Assembly (NCBI GenBank): GCA_023405815.1
Contig: JAEXXM010000072.1
Span: 90,991 to 154,990, forward strand
From: Pseudomonadota bacterium
GTDB taxonomy: Bacteria > Pseudomonadota > Alphaproteobacteria > Rhizobiales > Hyphomicrobiaceae
DNA length: 64,000 nucleotides
Direction of reading: 5' to 3'
Positions 19,527-28,124 of the stretch are shown piece by piece; the first letter of the stretch is position 1; every line of letters starts with the position of its first letter. The position numbers were made by a program, and so were the translations under genes. The notes under the pieces were generated by a model that was not told the origin of the DNA, did not search any database, and was given only the letters and a program-made list of their open reading frames with translations.

Positions 19527-19811
19527 ATGCAGAAAGCGATTTTGACAGCCCTGTTTCTCGCTGCCGCCAGCACGATGACTCTGGCGGTCGAGGACAGCAG
19601 CATCTCGTCCAAGGCTATGAATGATCTGCCCGGCACCATGGGCGGCTCGACGTCGACGCCCACGGTCAAGTCGGGTGACGGCAACCTCACGACCAAGGCG
19701 ATGAAGGACCTTCCTGGAACCTCAGGAGGACAGACCTCCAACCCTACCGCAAAGGCCGAGGACGGAAATCTAACTACCAAGGCGATGCGCGACCAGCCGG
19801 GCACGCATTGA
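19527..19811 (+). CDS. Small secreted protein with KAM-x-DLPGT repeats
   Basis: This 94-residue protein starts at the ATG at 19527, chosen because it begins the signal peptide (MQKAILTALFLAAASTMTLA). The mature chain has three near-repeats: SSKAMNDLPGTMGG, LTTKAMKDLPGTSGG and LTTKAMRDQPGTH. Two of them are preceded by a GDGNLTTKAM or EDGNLTTKAM unit. The repeats suggest tandem duplication; function is unknown. It ends just before a strong hairpin shared with the convergent oxidoreductase gene. Confidence 0.7.
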   Translation: MQKAILTALFLAAASTMTLAVEDSSISSKAMNDLPGTMGGSTSTPTVKSGDGNLTTKAMKDLPGTSGGQTSNPTAKAEDGNLTTKAMRDQPGTH

Positions 19812-19827
19812 CGCTCACGCACGAGCT

Positions 19828-19858
19828 GACCGGCAGCGATGCTTGATCGCTGCCGGTC
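19828..19858. terminator. Bidirectional hairpin between convergent genes
   Basis: Arms GACCGGCAGCGAT (19828-19840) and ATCGCTGCCGGTC (19846-19858) pair perfectly over 13 bp with a GCTTG loop. It lies between the converging genes ending at 19811 and 19868. The T-run is weak (CTGCTTTG on the plus side), so efficiency is uncertain. Confidence 0.75.
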
Positions 19859-19867
19859 CTGCTTTGA

Positions 19868-22045
19868 CTACGATGATCGCAGCACCGCCGAAGCGCCTTC
19901 GATCGGCAATCTACGCAGACGGATGCCCGTCGCCGCATAGACCGCATTGAGGACGGCCGGCGCCAGCGCCGATGTTCCGGGTTCGCCGATGCCGCCCGGA
20001 GCCTCGCTACTCTTGACAATCTCGACAACGATCTTCGGTGCCTCGTCGATGCGCAGAACGCGATAGTTGTCGAAGTTCGATTGCTCGACGCGACCATCCT
20101 TCAGCGTGATCTCGCCCCACAGCACCGCGCTGATGCCGAAGATGATGCCGCTCTGTAGTTGCGCCTCGACCGTGTTCGGATTGATGACCTGACCACAGTC
20201 GACGACCGCAACCACGCGGTCGACGTGCGCCTCGCCGCTCTTCGAGACGGTGACCTCCGCCACCTCGGCGAGATACATGCCGAAGGCATAGAGCAGCGCC
20301 ACGCCGCGCCCGCGCCGATCGCCCAGCGGCGAGCCCCAGTCCGACAACTCGGCGGCGCGGTCGAGCACGTGACGCGCACGCGGATGCTTGCCCGTCAGCT
20401 CGCGCCGGAACTCGACCGGATCCTTCTTTGCCGCCGCAGCGAGCTCATCGATGAAGCTCTCGACCACGTAGGCATTCCGCGTCGGCCCGACGCCGCGCCA
20501 GAACGCCGTCGGAATTCCCGGCGGCTCCTCGCGCACGTAATCGACGAAGACGTTGGGAATGTCGTACGGCAGCTCGACCGCACCGTCGACCGCGTCGATG
20601 TCGAGACCTCCCTTGAACCAGGCAGGGAAGAACCGCGCCACGATGGACGAGCCGGTGATCCGATGCTTCCAGGCGACGAGCTTGCCGTCGCCGTCGAGCC
20701 CCGCGCTGATCCGGTCGTAGTAATACGGCCGGTACATGTCGTGCTGGACGTCCTCCTCGCGGCTCCAGATGATCTTGACCGGGTCCTTCGACTGCTTCGC
20801 CAGGCGCGCGGCCAGGACGACGAAGTCGAATTCGAGCCGGCGCCCGAAGCCGCCGCCGAGCAGATGATTGTGAATGCGCACCTTGTCCCGCTCGATGCCG
20901 AGCGCTTCCGAAACGGCGAGCTGCGTGTTGGCTGGAACCTGTGTGCCTACCCATATGTCGCAGCCGCTGTCGGTGACATGGACGGTGCAGTTGAGCGGCT
21001 CCATCGTCGCATGCGCGAGGAACGGGTTTTCGTAGACGCTTTCCACCTTGGTGGCCGCGCTCGCCATCGCGCCCGCCGCATCGCCTTCCTTCTTGGCGAC
21101 GGCACCCTCGCGCTCGGATGCTTTGGCCAGGGCCGCGACCACATCGGCCGTCGAAAGCGACGCGTTCGGACCGCCGTTGAACTTGGGGTCGGCCGCCTCG
21201 AGACCCTTTCGCGCCGCCCAGTAGTGATCGGCTATCACGGCGATGGCCTCATCGATCTTCGCCACTTGGACGACGCCCCGTACCGCCAGCGCCGCCGCCT
21301 CGTTCACCGAGGCGACTGTTCCGCCGAACACCGGCGAGATCGCGATTGCGGCGACCTTCATGCCCGGCACCTGCGCATCGATGCCGAACTTCGCCGCGCC
21401 GTTGACCTTCTCCGGTCCGTCGAGCCGCTTCGCCGGCGTGCCGATGAGGCGGAACTGGCTCGGGTCCTTGAGCACGATCGCGCTCGGCACCGGAAGCTTC
21501 GCCGCGTCATCGACGAGCGCCCCGTAGCCGATCTTCTGCCCGCTCTTTGCGTGGACGACCTGCCCCGCTTCGGCCGTCAGCTCGCCAGCATCGACACCGA
21601 GCTTGGCCGCGGCCGCCGCGATGAGCATCGCGCGCGCCGCAGCTCCCGCTTCGCGCAGCGGCTTGTAGAAGCCGCGGATCGCCGTCGAGCCACCGGTAAT
21701 CTGCGCCCCGCCGACGGCCGGGTTCCCGTATAGCTTGTCGCTCGGCGGAGAATGCGTGACATGAACCGAGCTCATGTCGACATCGAGCTCCTCCGCGACC
21801 AGCATCGGCAGCGCCGTGTAGGTTCCCTGCCCCATCTCGATCGACGGCGAGATGACCGTCACCTTTCCGTCGCGGTCGATCCTGATGAAGGCATTGGGAG
21901 CGAACTCGTGCACGGGCGCGCTGCCGGGCTCCGCCTCGGCAACGTCCACCCAACCGATGAGCAATCCGCCACCGAACGCAGCACTCGCCTTGAGGAACCG
22001 CCGCCGGGAGACCCCAGCGCTCATTGCAGTCTTTTCATGCAACAT
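19868..22045 (-). CDS. Molybdopterin-binding large subunit, isoquinoline-oxidoreductase/xanthine-dehydrogenase family
   Basis: This 725-residue protein carries a Tat signal (SRRRFLKASAAFGGGLLIGW), which predicts export of the folded cofactor-loaded enzyme to the periplasm. The single chain carries two repeated molybdopterin-binding halves as in IorB-type enzymes; HNHLLGGGFGRRLEFDF and EPPGIPTAFWRGVGPTRNAY are characteristic. It would hydroxylate an N-heterocycle or oxidise an aldehyde; the substrate cannot be told. I chose the ATG at 22045 with GAGG upstream; a GTG at 22057 overlaps the small-subunit stop. It forms an operon with the [2Fe-2S] subunit. Confidence 0.88.
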   Translation of the reverse strand: MLHEKTAMSAGVSRRRFLKASAAFGGGLLIGWVDVAEAEPGSAPVHEFAPNAFIRIDRDGKVTVISPSIEMGQGTYTALPMLVAEELDVDMSSVHVTHSPPSDKLYGNPAVGGAQITGGSTAIRGFYKPLREAGAAARAMLIAAAAAKLGVDAGELTAEAGQVVHAKSGQKIGYGALVDDAAKLPVPSAIVLKDPSQFRLIGTPAKRLDGPEKVNGAAKFGIDAQVPGMKVAAIAISPVFGGTVASVNEAAALAVRGVVQVAKIDEAIAVIADHYWAARKGLEAADPKFNGGPNASLSTADVVAALAKASEREGAVAKKEGDAAGAMASAATKVESVYENPFLAHATMEPLNCTVHVTDSGCDIWVGTQVPANTQLAVSEALGIERDKVRIHNHLLGGGFGRRLEFDFVVLAARLAKQSKDPVKIIWSREEDVQHDMYRPYYYDRISAGLDGDGKLVAWKHRITGSSIVARFFPAWFKGGLDIDAVDGAVELPYDIPNVFVDYVREEPPGIPTAFWRGVGPTRNAYVVESFIDELAAAAKKDPVEFRRELTGKHPRARHVLDRAAELSDWGSPLGDRRGRGVALLYAFGMYLAEVAEVTVSKSGEAHVDRVVAVVDCGQVINPNTVEAQLQSGIIFGISAVLWGEITLKDGRVEQSNFDNYRVLRIDEAPKIVVEIVKSSEAPGGIGEPGTSALAPAVLNAVYAATGIRLRRLPIEGASAVLRSS

Positions 22046-22053
22046 GGCGCACC

Positions 22054-22518
22054 TCACTTGCCCGCGGCGGCCTTGGCCGCCTGCTTGATCGCCTCGCGGA
22101 TACGCACGTAGGTGCCGCAGCGGCAGATGTTGCCCGACATGCCCTGGTCGATATCGTTATCGGTCGGCTCGGGCGTCATCTCGATGATGGCCGCGGCGCT
22201 CATGATCTGCCCCGATTGGCAGTAGCCGCACTGGACCACCTCAAGGTCGAGCCATGCGTCCTGCACCGCCTTGCCCGATTTCGTCGCGCCTATGCCCTCG
22301 ATGGTCGTGATTGCCCGGTCGGCCACATCCGAGATTGGCGTCAGGCACGAGCGGCGGGGCTCTCCGTCGACATGCACGGTGCACGCGCCGCATTGGCCGA
22401 TTCCACAGCCGAACTTGGTGCCGGTCATGCCGAGCACATCTCGAATGACCCACAACAGCGGCGTGTCGTCCTCGACGGGAACGGAAACCTTCGACCCGTT
22501 GACGGTAAGATTGATCAT
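22054..22518 (-). CDS. [2Fe-2S] small subunit of the molybdenum oxidoreductase
   Basis: This 154-residue protein is of the IorA type. The plant-ferredoxin-like cluster site is GCGIGQCGACTVHVDG plus a later Cys (RRSC). The second cluster uses CGYCQSGQIM and NICRCGTY. It passes electrons from the molybdenum site of the large subunit. There is no separate export signal, as in family members that hitch-hike with the Tat-exported partner. The expected cytochrome or other electron acceptor is not adjacent. Confidence 0.92.
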   Translation of the reverse strand: MINLTVNGSKVSVPVEDDTPLLWVIRDVLGMTGTKFGCGIGQCGACTVHVDGEPRRSCLTPISDVADRAITTIEGIGATKSGKAVQDAWLDLEVVQCGYCQSGQIMSAAAIIEMTPEPTDNDIDQGMSGNICRCGTYVRIREAIKQAAKAAAGK

Positions 22519-22669
22519 GCTGGCTTACTCCTCGCGCAGGGTTGGCTGCGAGGAGTATATGGCGCTGATATATGTCAGCACCACCGGATTTTGATTATGC
22601 CCAGCATCTATTGCCGCATTGCGCGCCATACGGCGCGAGGGCGCGCCGACAAATTTTATCAATGTTGTG

Positions 22670-23329
22670 TCAGTCGCGGTCCGGCGCGCCCAATGGAAAG
22701 TTCGGCCGGAAGTACCGCGCCTCATCCACCGCCCTGGCGAAGGACGGGCGCGCGAGCAAGCGCGCGCGGTAGGCGCGCAGCACGGGATAGGCGTCAGGAA
22801 TCTGGTGCGTCCAGTCCGCATAGAACAGAGACGGCGCCGCTGCACAGTCCGCCAGCGTGAAATCCTCACCAGTGGCCCAAGTCCGGCCGGCAAGCTCTCC
22901 TTCGAGCCAGCCATAGGCGCGCTCCAGCCTTTCCCTGGCGATTGCCAGCCCCTCCTCGCTCTTCACCGGCACTCGCCCCAGCGCACTATCGACCGCAATC
23001 TGCATCGCCTCCATCACGTGCAGATCGAAGAAGCGGTCGAGGAAGCGCACATCGAGCGCGGCCATCGGGTCGGAGGGCAACAGGCGCACTGGCCCGGGAT
23101 GCCTGAGCTGCAAGTACTCTATGATGATGCTCGTCTCGACGACTTGCCGCTCGCCATCGACCAGCATGGGAAATTTCCGCAGCGGCCAGCGCCGCAGCCA
23201 CTCGGCCACGTGCTGTGGCGCATCCGGACCGATGCAGCGGAACTCGAACGGCGTGGCGTTCTCGTACAGCGCGATCAGCACCTTCTGCGTGTACGATGAG
23301 AATGGATGACCGTAGAGCGCCAGTGCCAT
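22670..23329 (-). CDS. Glutathione S-transferase family protein
   Basis: The protein has 219 residues from the ATG at 23329. The N-terminal thioredoxin-like domain contains LYGHPFSSYTQKVLIALYEN and VVETSIIIEYLQLRHPGP, the latter with the Glu-Thr/Ser pair that binds the gamma-glutamyl group of glutathione. The C-terminal helical domain includes FTLADCAAAPSLFYAD. The substrate is unknown. It lies 19 bp after the RibD-like gene on the same strand, so both may be controlled by the HxlR regulator at 24111. Confidence 0.9.
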   Translation of the reverse strand: MALALYGHPFSSYTQKVLIALYENATPFEFRCIGPDAPQHVAEWLRRWPLRKFPMLVDGERQVVETSIIIEYLQLRHPGPVRLLPSDPMAALDVRFLDRFFDLHVMEAMQIAVDSALGRVPVKSEEGLAIARERLERAYGWLEGELAGRTWATGEDFTLADCAAAPSLFYADWTHQIPDAYPVLRAYRARLLARPSFARAVDEARYFRPNFPLGAPDRD

Positions 23330-23347
23330 GATTTCCCCCATTGGCGC

Positions 23348-24007
23348 CTACGCGCGCCGGTCAGTACGCCTTGTGATCACGACATGAGTGACGCCCGGCG
23401 TCACGATGTGCTCGGCAACGTCGTAGCCGAGCCTTGGCAGGTCGATGCCGGCGAGGAGCGGCTCGCCCGAGCCGAGCAGCACCGGCGCGACCGCAATGTG
23501 CATCTCGTCGATCTGCTGCGCAGCGATATACTGCCTGATCGTTGCCACACCCCCACCCACCCGCACATCCTTGCCGCCGGCGGCTTCACGGGCGCGCTCC
23601 AGGGCCGCCTCGATGCCATCGGTGACGAAATGGAACGTCGTACCGCCCTGCATCTCGATCGGCGCACGCGCGTGGTTGGTCAGCACGAAGACGGGCACGT
23701 GGTAAGGAGGGTCGTCGCCCCACCAGCCTCTCGAATTGTCGTCTGGCCATGAGCCGCGGACCGGCCCGAACATGTTGCGACCCAGGATCCACGCGCCGAC
23801 GTTGTCAAAGCCACGCTCGATGAAGTCGTTGTCGACTCCCGTCGACCCGCCCTCGTTGCCGAACATCTTTCGGATGGCGCGCGTCTCAAACGCCCAACCG
23901 TGCAGCAACCTGCCGCCGACGCCCAGCGGATCGGCCAGGCTCTGATCGGGGCCTGCACCGTAGCCGTCTAGCGAAACGGAAAAACTGTGAACGCGAAGCT
24001 TGCCCAT
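23348..24007 (-). CDS. Dihydrofolate-reductase-like protein (RibD C-terminal domain family)
   Basis: This 219-residue protein is counted from the ATG at 24007 (MGKLRVHSFSVSLDGYGAG). This start and GAWILGRNMFGPVRG, then VRVGGGVATIRQYIAAQQID, are typical of the stand-alone RibD_C family, which has a DHFR fold and usually binds NADPH. These proteins are rarely of known function and often sit beside HxlR or MarR regulators, as here. It is divergent from the HxlR gene across an 103-bp region holding a repeated motif. Confidence 0.85.
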   Translation of the reverse strand: MGKLRVHSFSVSLDGYGAGPDQSLADPLGVGGRLLHGWAFETRAIRKMFGNEGGSTGVDNDFIERGFDNVGAWILGRNMFGPVRGSWPDDNSRGWWGDDPPYHVPVFVLTNHARAPIEMQGGTTFHFVTDGIEAALERAREAAGGKDVRVGGGVATIRQYIAAQQIDEMHIAVAPVLLGSGEPLLAGIDLPRLGYDVAEHIVTPGVTHVVITRRTDRRA

Positions 24008-24034
24008 GCACGCCACCCCAAGCAGCAACTGCTT

Positions 24035-24086
24035 CTAATATGCAATCAGTTGTCCTCTACCCTGACTGATCCTAATTTGCAAGCAG
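24035..24086. promoter_or_regulatory. Direct-repeat operator candidate between RibD-like and HxlR genes
   Basis: CTAATATGCAATCAG (24035-24049) and CTAATTTGCAAGCAG (24072-24086) differ at 2 of 15 bases and lie 37 bp apart. The first copy is framed by AACTG and CAGTT. Their place in the divergent promoter region fits binding by the HxlR regulator at 24111; binding is inferred. Confidence 0.55.
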
Positions 24087-24110
24087 TGGCGACTCGAGGG
24101 CCCGACGAAC

Positions 24111-24614
24111 GTGGAAGCTGCCCAACGCTCCGGCTGTCCCATCAACCTCACGCTTGAGATGCTGGGGGATCGCTGGAGCTTGATCGTGATCCGCGACATC
24201 ATGTTCGGCAATCGCAGGCACTTCCGCGAGCTGCTGCAGAGCTCCGAGGAAGGCATCGCCTCGAACGTCCTCGCCGACCGGTTGAAGCGCCTCGTCGAGG
24301 CCGGCCTTCTGACCAGGCGCGACGACCCCACGCACAAGCAGAAGGCCATCTACTCGCTCGCCGAGCCGGCCATCGAGCTCGTGCCGCTGCTGGCGCACAT
24401 GGGCGCCTGGGGTACGCGCCACACGCCCGTCACCGAGGAGCTGTCGATCCGCGCGCGCCTGCTGTTCGACGGCGGACCGCGGCTATGGGAGGCGTTCATG
24501 ACCGAGCTGCGCGCCATCCATCTCGGCGCGCCGGCTCCCCGCCGTTCCGTCCTCGCCGAGCTTCAACGCGCATTCGAGACCGTGCGCGCCAAGCAGGCGA
24601 AGGCCGCGCGCTAG
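24111..24614 (+). CDS. HxlR-family transcriptional regulator
   Basis: This 167-residue protein starts at GTG and carries the winged-helix HxlR domain: CPINLTLEMLGDRWSLIVIRDI, then FRELLQSSEEGIASNVLADRL. The conserved Cys near the N-terminus (residue 9) is the redox- or ligand-responsive residue in several homologues. The C-terminal 60 residues form an extra helical extension. It probably controls itself and the divergent RibD-like/GST genes through the repeats at 24035-24086. Confidence 0.9.
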   Translation: MEAAQRSGCPINLTLEMLGDRWSLIVIRDIMFGNRRHFRELLQSSEEGIASNVLADRLKRLVEAGLLTRRDDPTHKQKAIYSLAEPAIELVPLLAHMGAWGTRHTPVTEELSIRARLLFDGGPRLWEAFMTELRAIHLGAPAPRRSVLAELQRAFETVRAKQAKAAR

Positions 24615-24644
24615 TGGGCGATCAATGTCGTTCAGTCTGCAGGC

Positions 24645-25235
24645 TCATACAGGGCGGTTCTCGTTCCGGTTCTTAACCGGCTCCATCCGCTGGATGCCCT
24701 GCTCGACGCTGATCGGCTCGAACGAGGTATCGAGGCTGCGCACGGCATCGAGCACGTAGTCGAGCTTTCCGCCCGAATCGAGCTTCTTGATGTCGTTCTT
24801 GTCGATGCCCACCAGCTCCAGAGTCTCCTTCCAGACGGTCGTCTCGTCGCACGGCAGCACCTGGAACGTGATGCCGTTGATGCTGACCCTGTACTTGGCG
24901 AGGAGATCGATGTTGTTGCAGAACATCACGTAGGTCCCGTCGGCGGCCAAAAGATCGCCGAGCACCCTGGTGACGTCCTCGAGGTAGGCGAAGGAGTGCA
25001 GGTAGCCGACGAGCACGGGAATGGTCGGCTCACCTTCCTCGACGACGGTAAGGACCTGCTCGATTGAATAGTCCGGCGGCCGTTTCTCGTCTGCGACCTG
25101 CGTCTGGAACTTGAGCGCAATCTCGCCGCGGAAACCATAGCGTCCCGGCTTGGTCGTCGGCCCCTTGAACACTGCGTTCAGGAGACGCCCCTCTTGATTG
25201 AGGCGGCTAAGGGCAGTCTTCTCGATTGTCGTCAT
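24645..25235 (-). CDS. Hypothetical protein, about 196 residues
   Basis: I chose the ATG at 25235 because GGAG lies 6 bp upstream and the longer frame begins with unlikely Arg-rich sequence. The protein is soluble and mixed alpha/beta (RYGFRGEIALKFQTQVADEK, TIPVLVGYLHSFAYLEDVTR, TYVMFCNNIDLLAKYRVS). No motif or family is recognised. It is isolated, convergent with the HxlR gene. Confidence 0.7.
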   Translation of the reverse strand: MTTIEKTALSRLNQEGRLLNAVFKGPTTKPGRYGFRGEIALKFQTQVADEKRPPDYSIEQVLTVVEEGEPTIPVLVGYLHSFAYLEDVTRVLGDLLAADGTYVMFCNNIDLLAKYRVSINGITFQVLPCDETTVWKETLELVGIDKNDIKKLDSGGKLDYVLDAVRSLDTSFEPISVEQGIQRMEPVKNRNENRPV

Positions 25236-25976
25236 TGATGTCTCCGAATGTCGTGTTCGCGACGTGCGCGGCCTATTAGGCCGACGATGCAAGTTGCCTG
25301 CCGCTGTCCCGAGGGCACGCGACTTGCGTCAGAAATCGCCGTGGCATGGACGCCTTGGACATTCCGGAGACGTTCGAACAGGCACTCCTACGCATCGACG
25401 GCGATGCCGCGATCGGCGATCGCTCCATCTCGAATCTTCACGGCGTCGCGAACGCGACAACGACATTCGCCTCGCCCTCAGCGATCGCGAATGCGACCGC
25501 GCGATGTGCGCATTGCGACGCTCATGATGCGTGGACGCCGTCGCGACGTTCGTAAGCATCGACGAGCGCGCAATAAATCGCTACAACATCTCGTCTGGCG
25601 ATCGAGAAGCCCATGCCTGAAGCTGGTCATCCACCGCTGTTGCACTACGCCGCGACGCCGCGCCGTCGCCGTAGCGGCTTCCGCCGGCACCGGACCTATT
25701 GTCGTTCGGTGAAGTGGTGCTGTCAGTCAGTCGTCATGCGTCTGCGCCGGCTGGAGTGCCCGCCGATCCCGCGTCCACAACAAGCGCAGACGCAGCTGCG
25801 GGATGGTTACTTGTTCGCTGATGCCGCGGTTTGCTGCACGTGGCTCCATTCGAGATCGACCCGCCGCGGTCTGCGGCGCATAAATGGCCGGCGGCACACG
25901 CGCAGCGCGATTGCCGGCAGTCTCGACCACGGCTACCTGCTTCCCCAGTGCACGTCGAACACCCTCTGGGCCCCAC
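25236..25976. other. Gene-poor stretch, possibly decayed sequence
   Basis: There is no convincing gene in these 741 bases. Open frames exist on both strands but are short, Arg/Ser-rich and lack ribosome sites and family motifs. The part at 25380-25600 is dense in GCGATCGC-like and CGCGA words. A minus-strand frame ending near 25727 could be a remnant of a lost gene. Confidence 0.5.
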
Positions 25977-26879
25977 TCAAGCGGCGCTCGCCGCAAAGAA
26001 CTCCCGCAGCAGCGCCCCGACCCGCTGCGGCTGCTCCTCGCAGACGAAATGCCCGCCGGGCACTGCGTGACCAACGACGTTTTCGGCCCATGCGGACCAC
26101 GTCTTCAGCGGCTCGGACCGGGCGACGCTGAACCCTTCGCTCCAGATGATGAGCACGGGCACGCTGATCTTCTTTGATCCCCGATCTGCCTCGTCCAGCA
26201 CCCGATCGATGCCCCAGCCGGCACGATAGTCCTCGCAGCTCGCGTGGATCGCCGCCGGCTCTCGGAAGCAAGCCACGTAGTCGGCCATATTGGCCGGATC
26301 GAAGGTGAATCCAGGCCCGGCCCAGCTCTGCATCGTCGTCGTTACGAAGTAATCCGGATCGCCGCCGATCAGCCTCTCTGGCAGCGGCTGCGGACAGGCG
26401 AGGAAGAACCAGTGGTACATCCCCATGGCGCCGTCGGCATCGATCCGCGCCCAGACGTCGACCGTCGGGATGATGTCGAGCGCCGCCAGCGCCGTGACCG
26501 CCTCCGGGTGATCGAGCGCTAGCCGATACGCCACCCTGCCGCCGCGATCGTGCCCGGCAACCCCAAACCGATCGAACCCGAGCGCCCGCATGGTTGCAAG
26601 CTGATCCCGTGCCATCGCACGCTTCGAATAGGTGAGGTGCTCACTGTCACCGGGCGGCTTGTCGGAGCGGCCGTATCCCCTGAGGTCGGGAATGACGACC
26701 GTAAAGTGCTCTGCAAGGCCCGGCGCGATGGCTCGCCAGATGACCCGGGTCTGCGGATAGCCGTGCAACAGTAGTAGTGGCGCCCCCGAGCCGCCCACCA
26801 GCGCGTCGATCATGACGCCGTCACCCGGAAGCCGATAGCGCGCGAAGCCGTCGATCAAACCTTCTGGAAGCTCAGCCAT
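25977..26879 (-). CDS. Alpha/beta hydrolase of the haloacetate (fluoroacetate) dehalogenase type
   Basis: This 300-residue protein keeps nearly every active-site residue known from fluoroacetate dehalogenase, at almost the same numbering. These are nucleophile Asp111 with Arg112 and Arg115 (GHDRGGRVAYRLALDHP), acid Asp135 (LDIIP), the halide pocket His156-Trp157 (YHWFFL) and Tyr218 (CEDYRAG), and base His277 (PGGHF). The oxyanion motif HGYPQT is present. The family cleaves C-F or C-Cl bonds of haloacetates to give glycolate. An epoxide hydrolase is a less likely alternative, since the HW/Y pocket is specific. No regulator or transporter is adjacent. Confidence 0.88.
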   Translation of the reverse strand: MAELPEGLIDGFARYRLPGDGVMIDALVGGSGAPLLLLHGYPQTRVIWRAIAPGLAEHFTVVIPDLRGYGRSDKPPGDSEHLTYSKRAMARDQLATMRALGFDRFGVAGHDRGGRVAYRLALDHPEAVTALAALDIIPTVDVWARIDADGAMGMYHWFFLACPQPLPERLIGGDPDYFVTTTMQSWAGPGFTFDPANMADYVACFREPAAIHASCEDYRAGWGIDRVLDEADRGSKKISVPVLIIWSEGFSVARSEPLKTWSAWAENVVGHAVPGGHFVCEEQPQRVGALLREFFAASAA

Positions 26880-27155
26880 CTTGCGACCGAATCTCGAGAG
26901 GGGACGAAAGCACACGCAAAGCGTGGGCAAAACGCGCCCCCATCACAACCTGAAATTGACTGCGGGCCGATCCGATCAAGGACAGCGTATATCGTTTAGC
27001 GCATGGCAACGACATTGTCAGAATGCCGGCGGAGACGTCGGGAACTGTGCGCAATCTAGCTGGGGTCTTGTTGCGATGTCGGCATTCGCAGCATTCGGCC
27101 CCAAGCAGTTCAGTCCGCCAGGACGGGTGGCGGGTAACCAGAGGGAAACCGAACG

Positions 27156-28121
27156 ATGGGGACCATCTCCCATTCCGCTGGCGTTTGCGACGGCACCATC
27201 AGGGTTCTCCTCATCGAAAGCTCGGTCAGCGACGCCCAACTCATTCGCGTTCTCTTGAAGCCTGATCCACGCTTTTCCGTCACCGTCGCGTCGCGCCTGA
27301 TGCGTGGACTGACGCATCTGCGCCGCGAGCATTTCGACTTGGCGTTTGTCGATCTGGCGCTCCCCGATGGCGGCGGCGCGAACGCCATCGAGGAGGTTCA
27401 GAGAACGCACGCCAGCGTGCCGATCGTCGCCCTGAGCGGAGTTGACGACGAGGAGCTGGCACTGTTGGCCCTGCGTGCAGGCGCCCAGGACTGGCTCGTC
27501 AAGGCGCAGATCGACCGGTCGCTGCTCCTGCGCGTCATCCGCTACGCGCAGGAGCGCCACCGGCTCATGGCTACCCTGCAGAGCCTCGCCCTCTCCGACA
27601 CCCTCACCGGCCTCTATAATCGGCGCGGATTCATCACCATTGCCGAGGAGCAGCTCAAGCTCGCCCGCCGCGCAGGCTATAGCCTGACTTTGGCTTTCGT
27701 CGATCTCGACGGGATGAAGCGCATAAACGATGAGTTGGGTCACGAGTTCGGCGATCAGGCGCTGGTCAAGACCGCAGAAATTCTGCGCGGAACCTTCCGC
27801 GCCTCCGATGTCATTGCCCGGCTCGGAGGTGACGAGTTCATCGTTCTCGCCATCGCGGCCGGAACCGCATTCTCAGCCCGCATCCGCCGCCAGCTCGTGC
27901 AGTCGCTGGCCGAGTACAACAAGACGCCCGGTGCCGTGCCGCTGTCGTTCAGCGTCGGCTTCTCGCATTTCAACCCTGCCACGGACCATGCAAGCGCTAG
28001 CATCGAGGATCTGATGGTCGAGGCCGACAAGCAGATGTACATCGAGAAACAGCAGAGCCGCGCCAGCCGCACCTTCATGGAGCGGGAGAAGCAGCGGCTC
28101 GCCACGGCCGAGGCCGACTAG
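27156..28121 (+). CDS. Response regulator with GGDEF (diguanylate cyclase) domain
   Basis: This is a 321-residue protein. The receiver domain occupies residues 15-130 with phospho-acceptor Asp66 (FVDLALPDG); the usual acidic pair is Glu-Ser instead of Asp-Asp (LLIESS, residues 21-22). A GGDEF domain follows, with an intact GGDEF at 224-228 and the inhibitory RxxD site at 216-219 (RASD). It should make cyclic di-GMP and be product-inhibited. No partner kinase is adjacent. The 276 bp before it show nothing notable. Confidence 0.92.
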   Translation: MGTISHSAGVCDGTIRVLLIESSVSDAQLIRVLLKPDPRFSVTVASRLMRGLTHLRREHFDLAFVDLALPDGGGANAIEEVQRTHASVPIVALSGVDDEELALLALRAGAQDWLVKAQIDRSLLLRVIRYAQERHRLMATLQSLALSDTLTGLYNRRGFITIAEEQLKLARRAGYSLTLAFVDLDGMKRINDELGHEFGDQALVKTAEILRGTFRASDVIARLGGDEFIVLAIAAGTAFSARIRRQLVQSLAEYNKTPGAVPLSFSVGFSHFNPATDHASASIEDLMVEADKQMYIEKQQSRASRTFMEREKQRLATAEAD

Positions 28122-28124
28122 CCG

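Noticed and set aside
25248..25712. 154-codon Arg-rich frame
   Set aside because: All frames there are Arg/Ser-rich; no start signal, no family and no coupling to neighbours.
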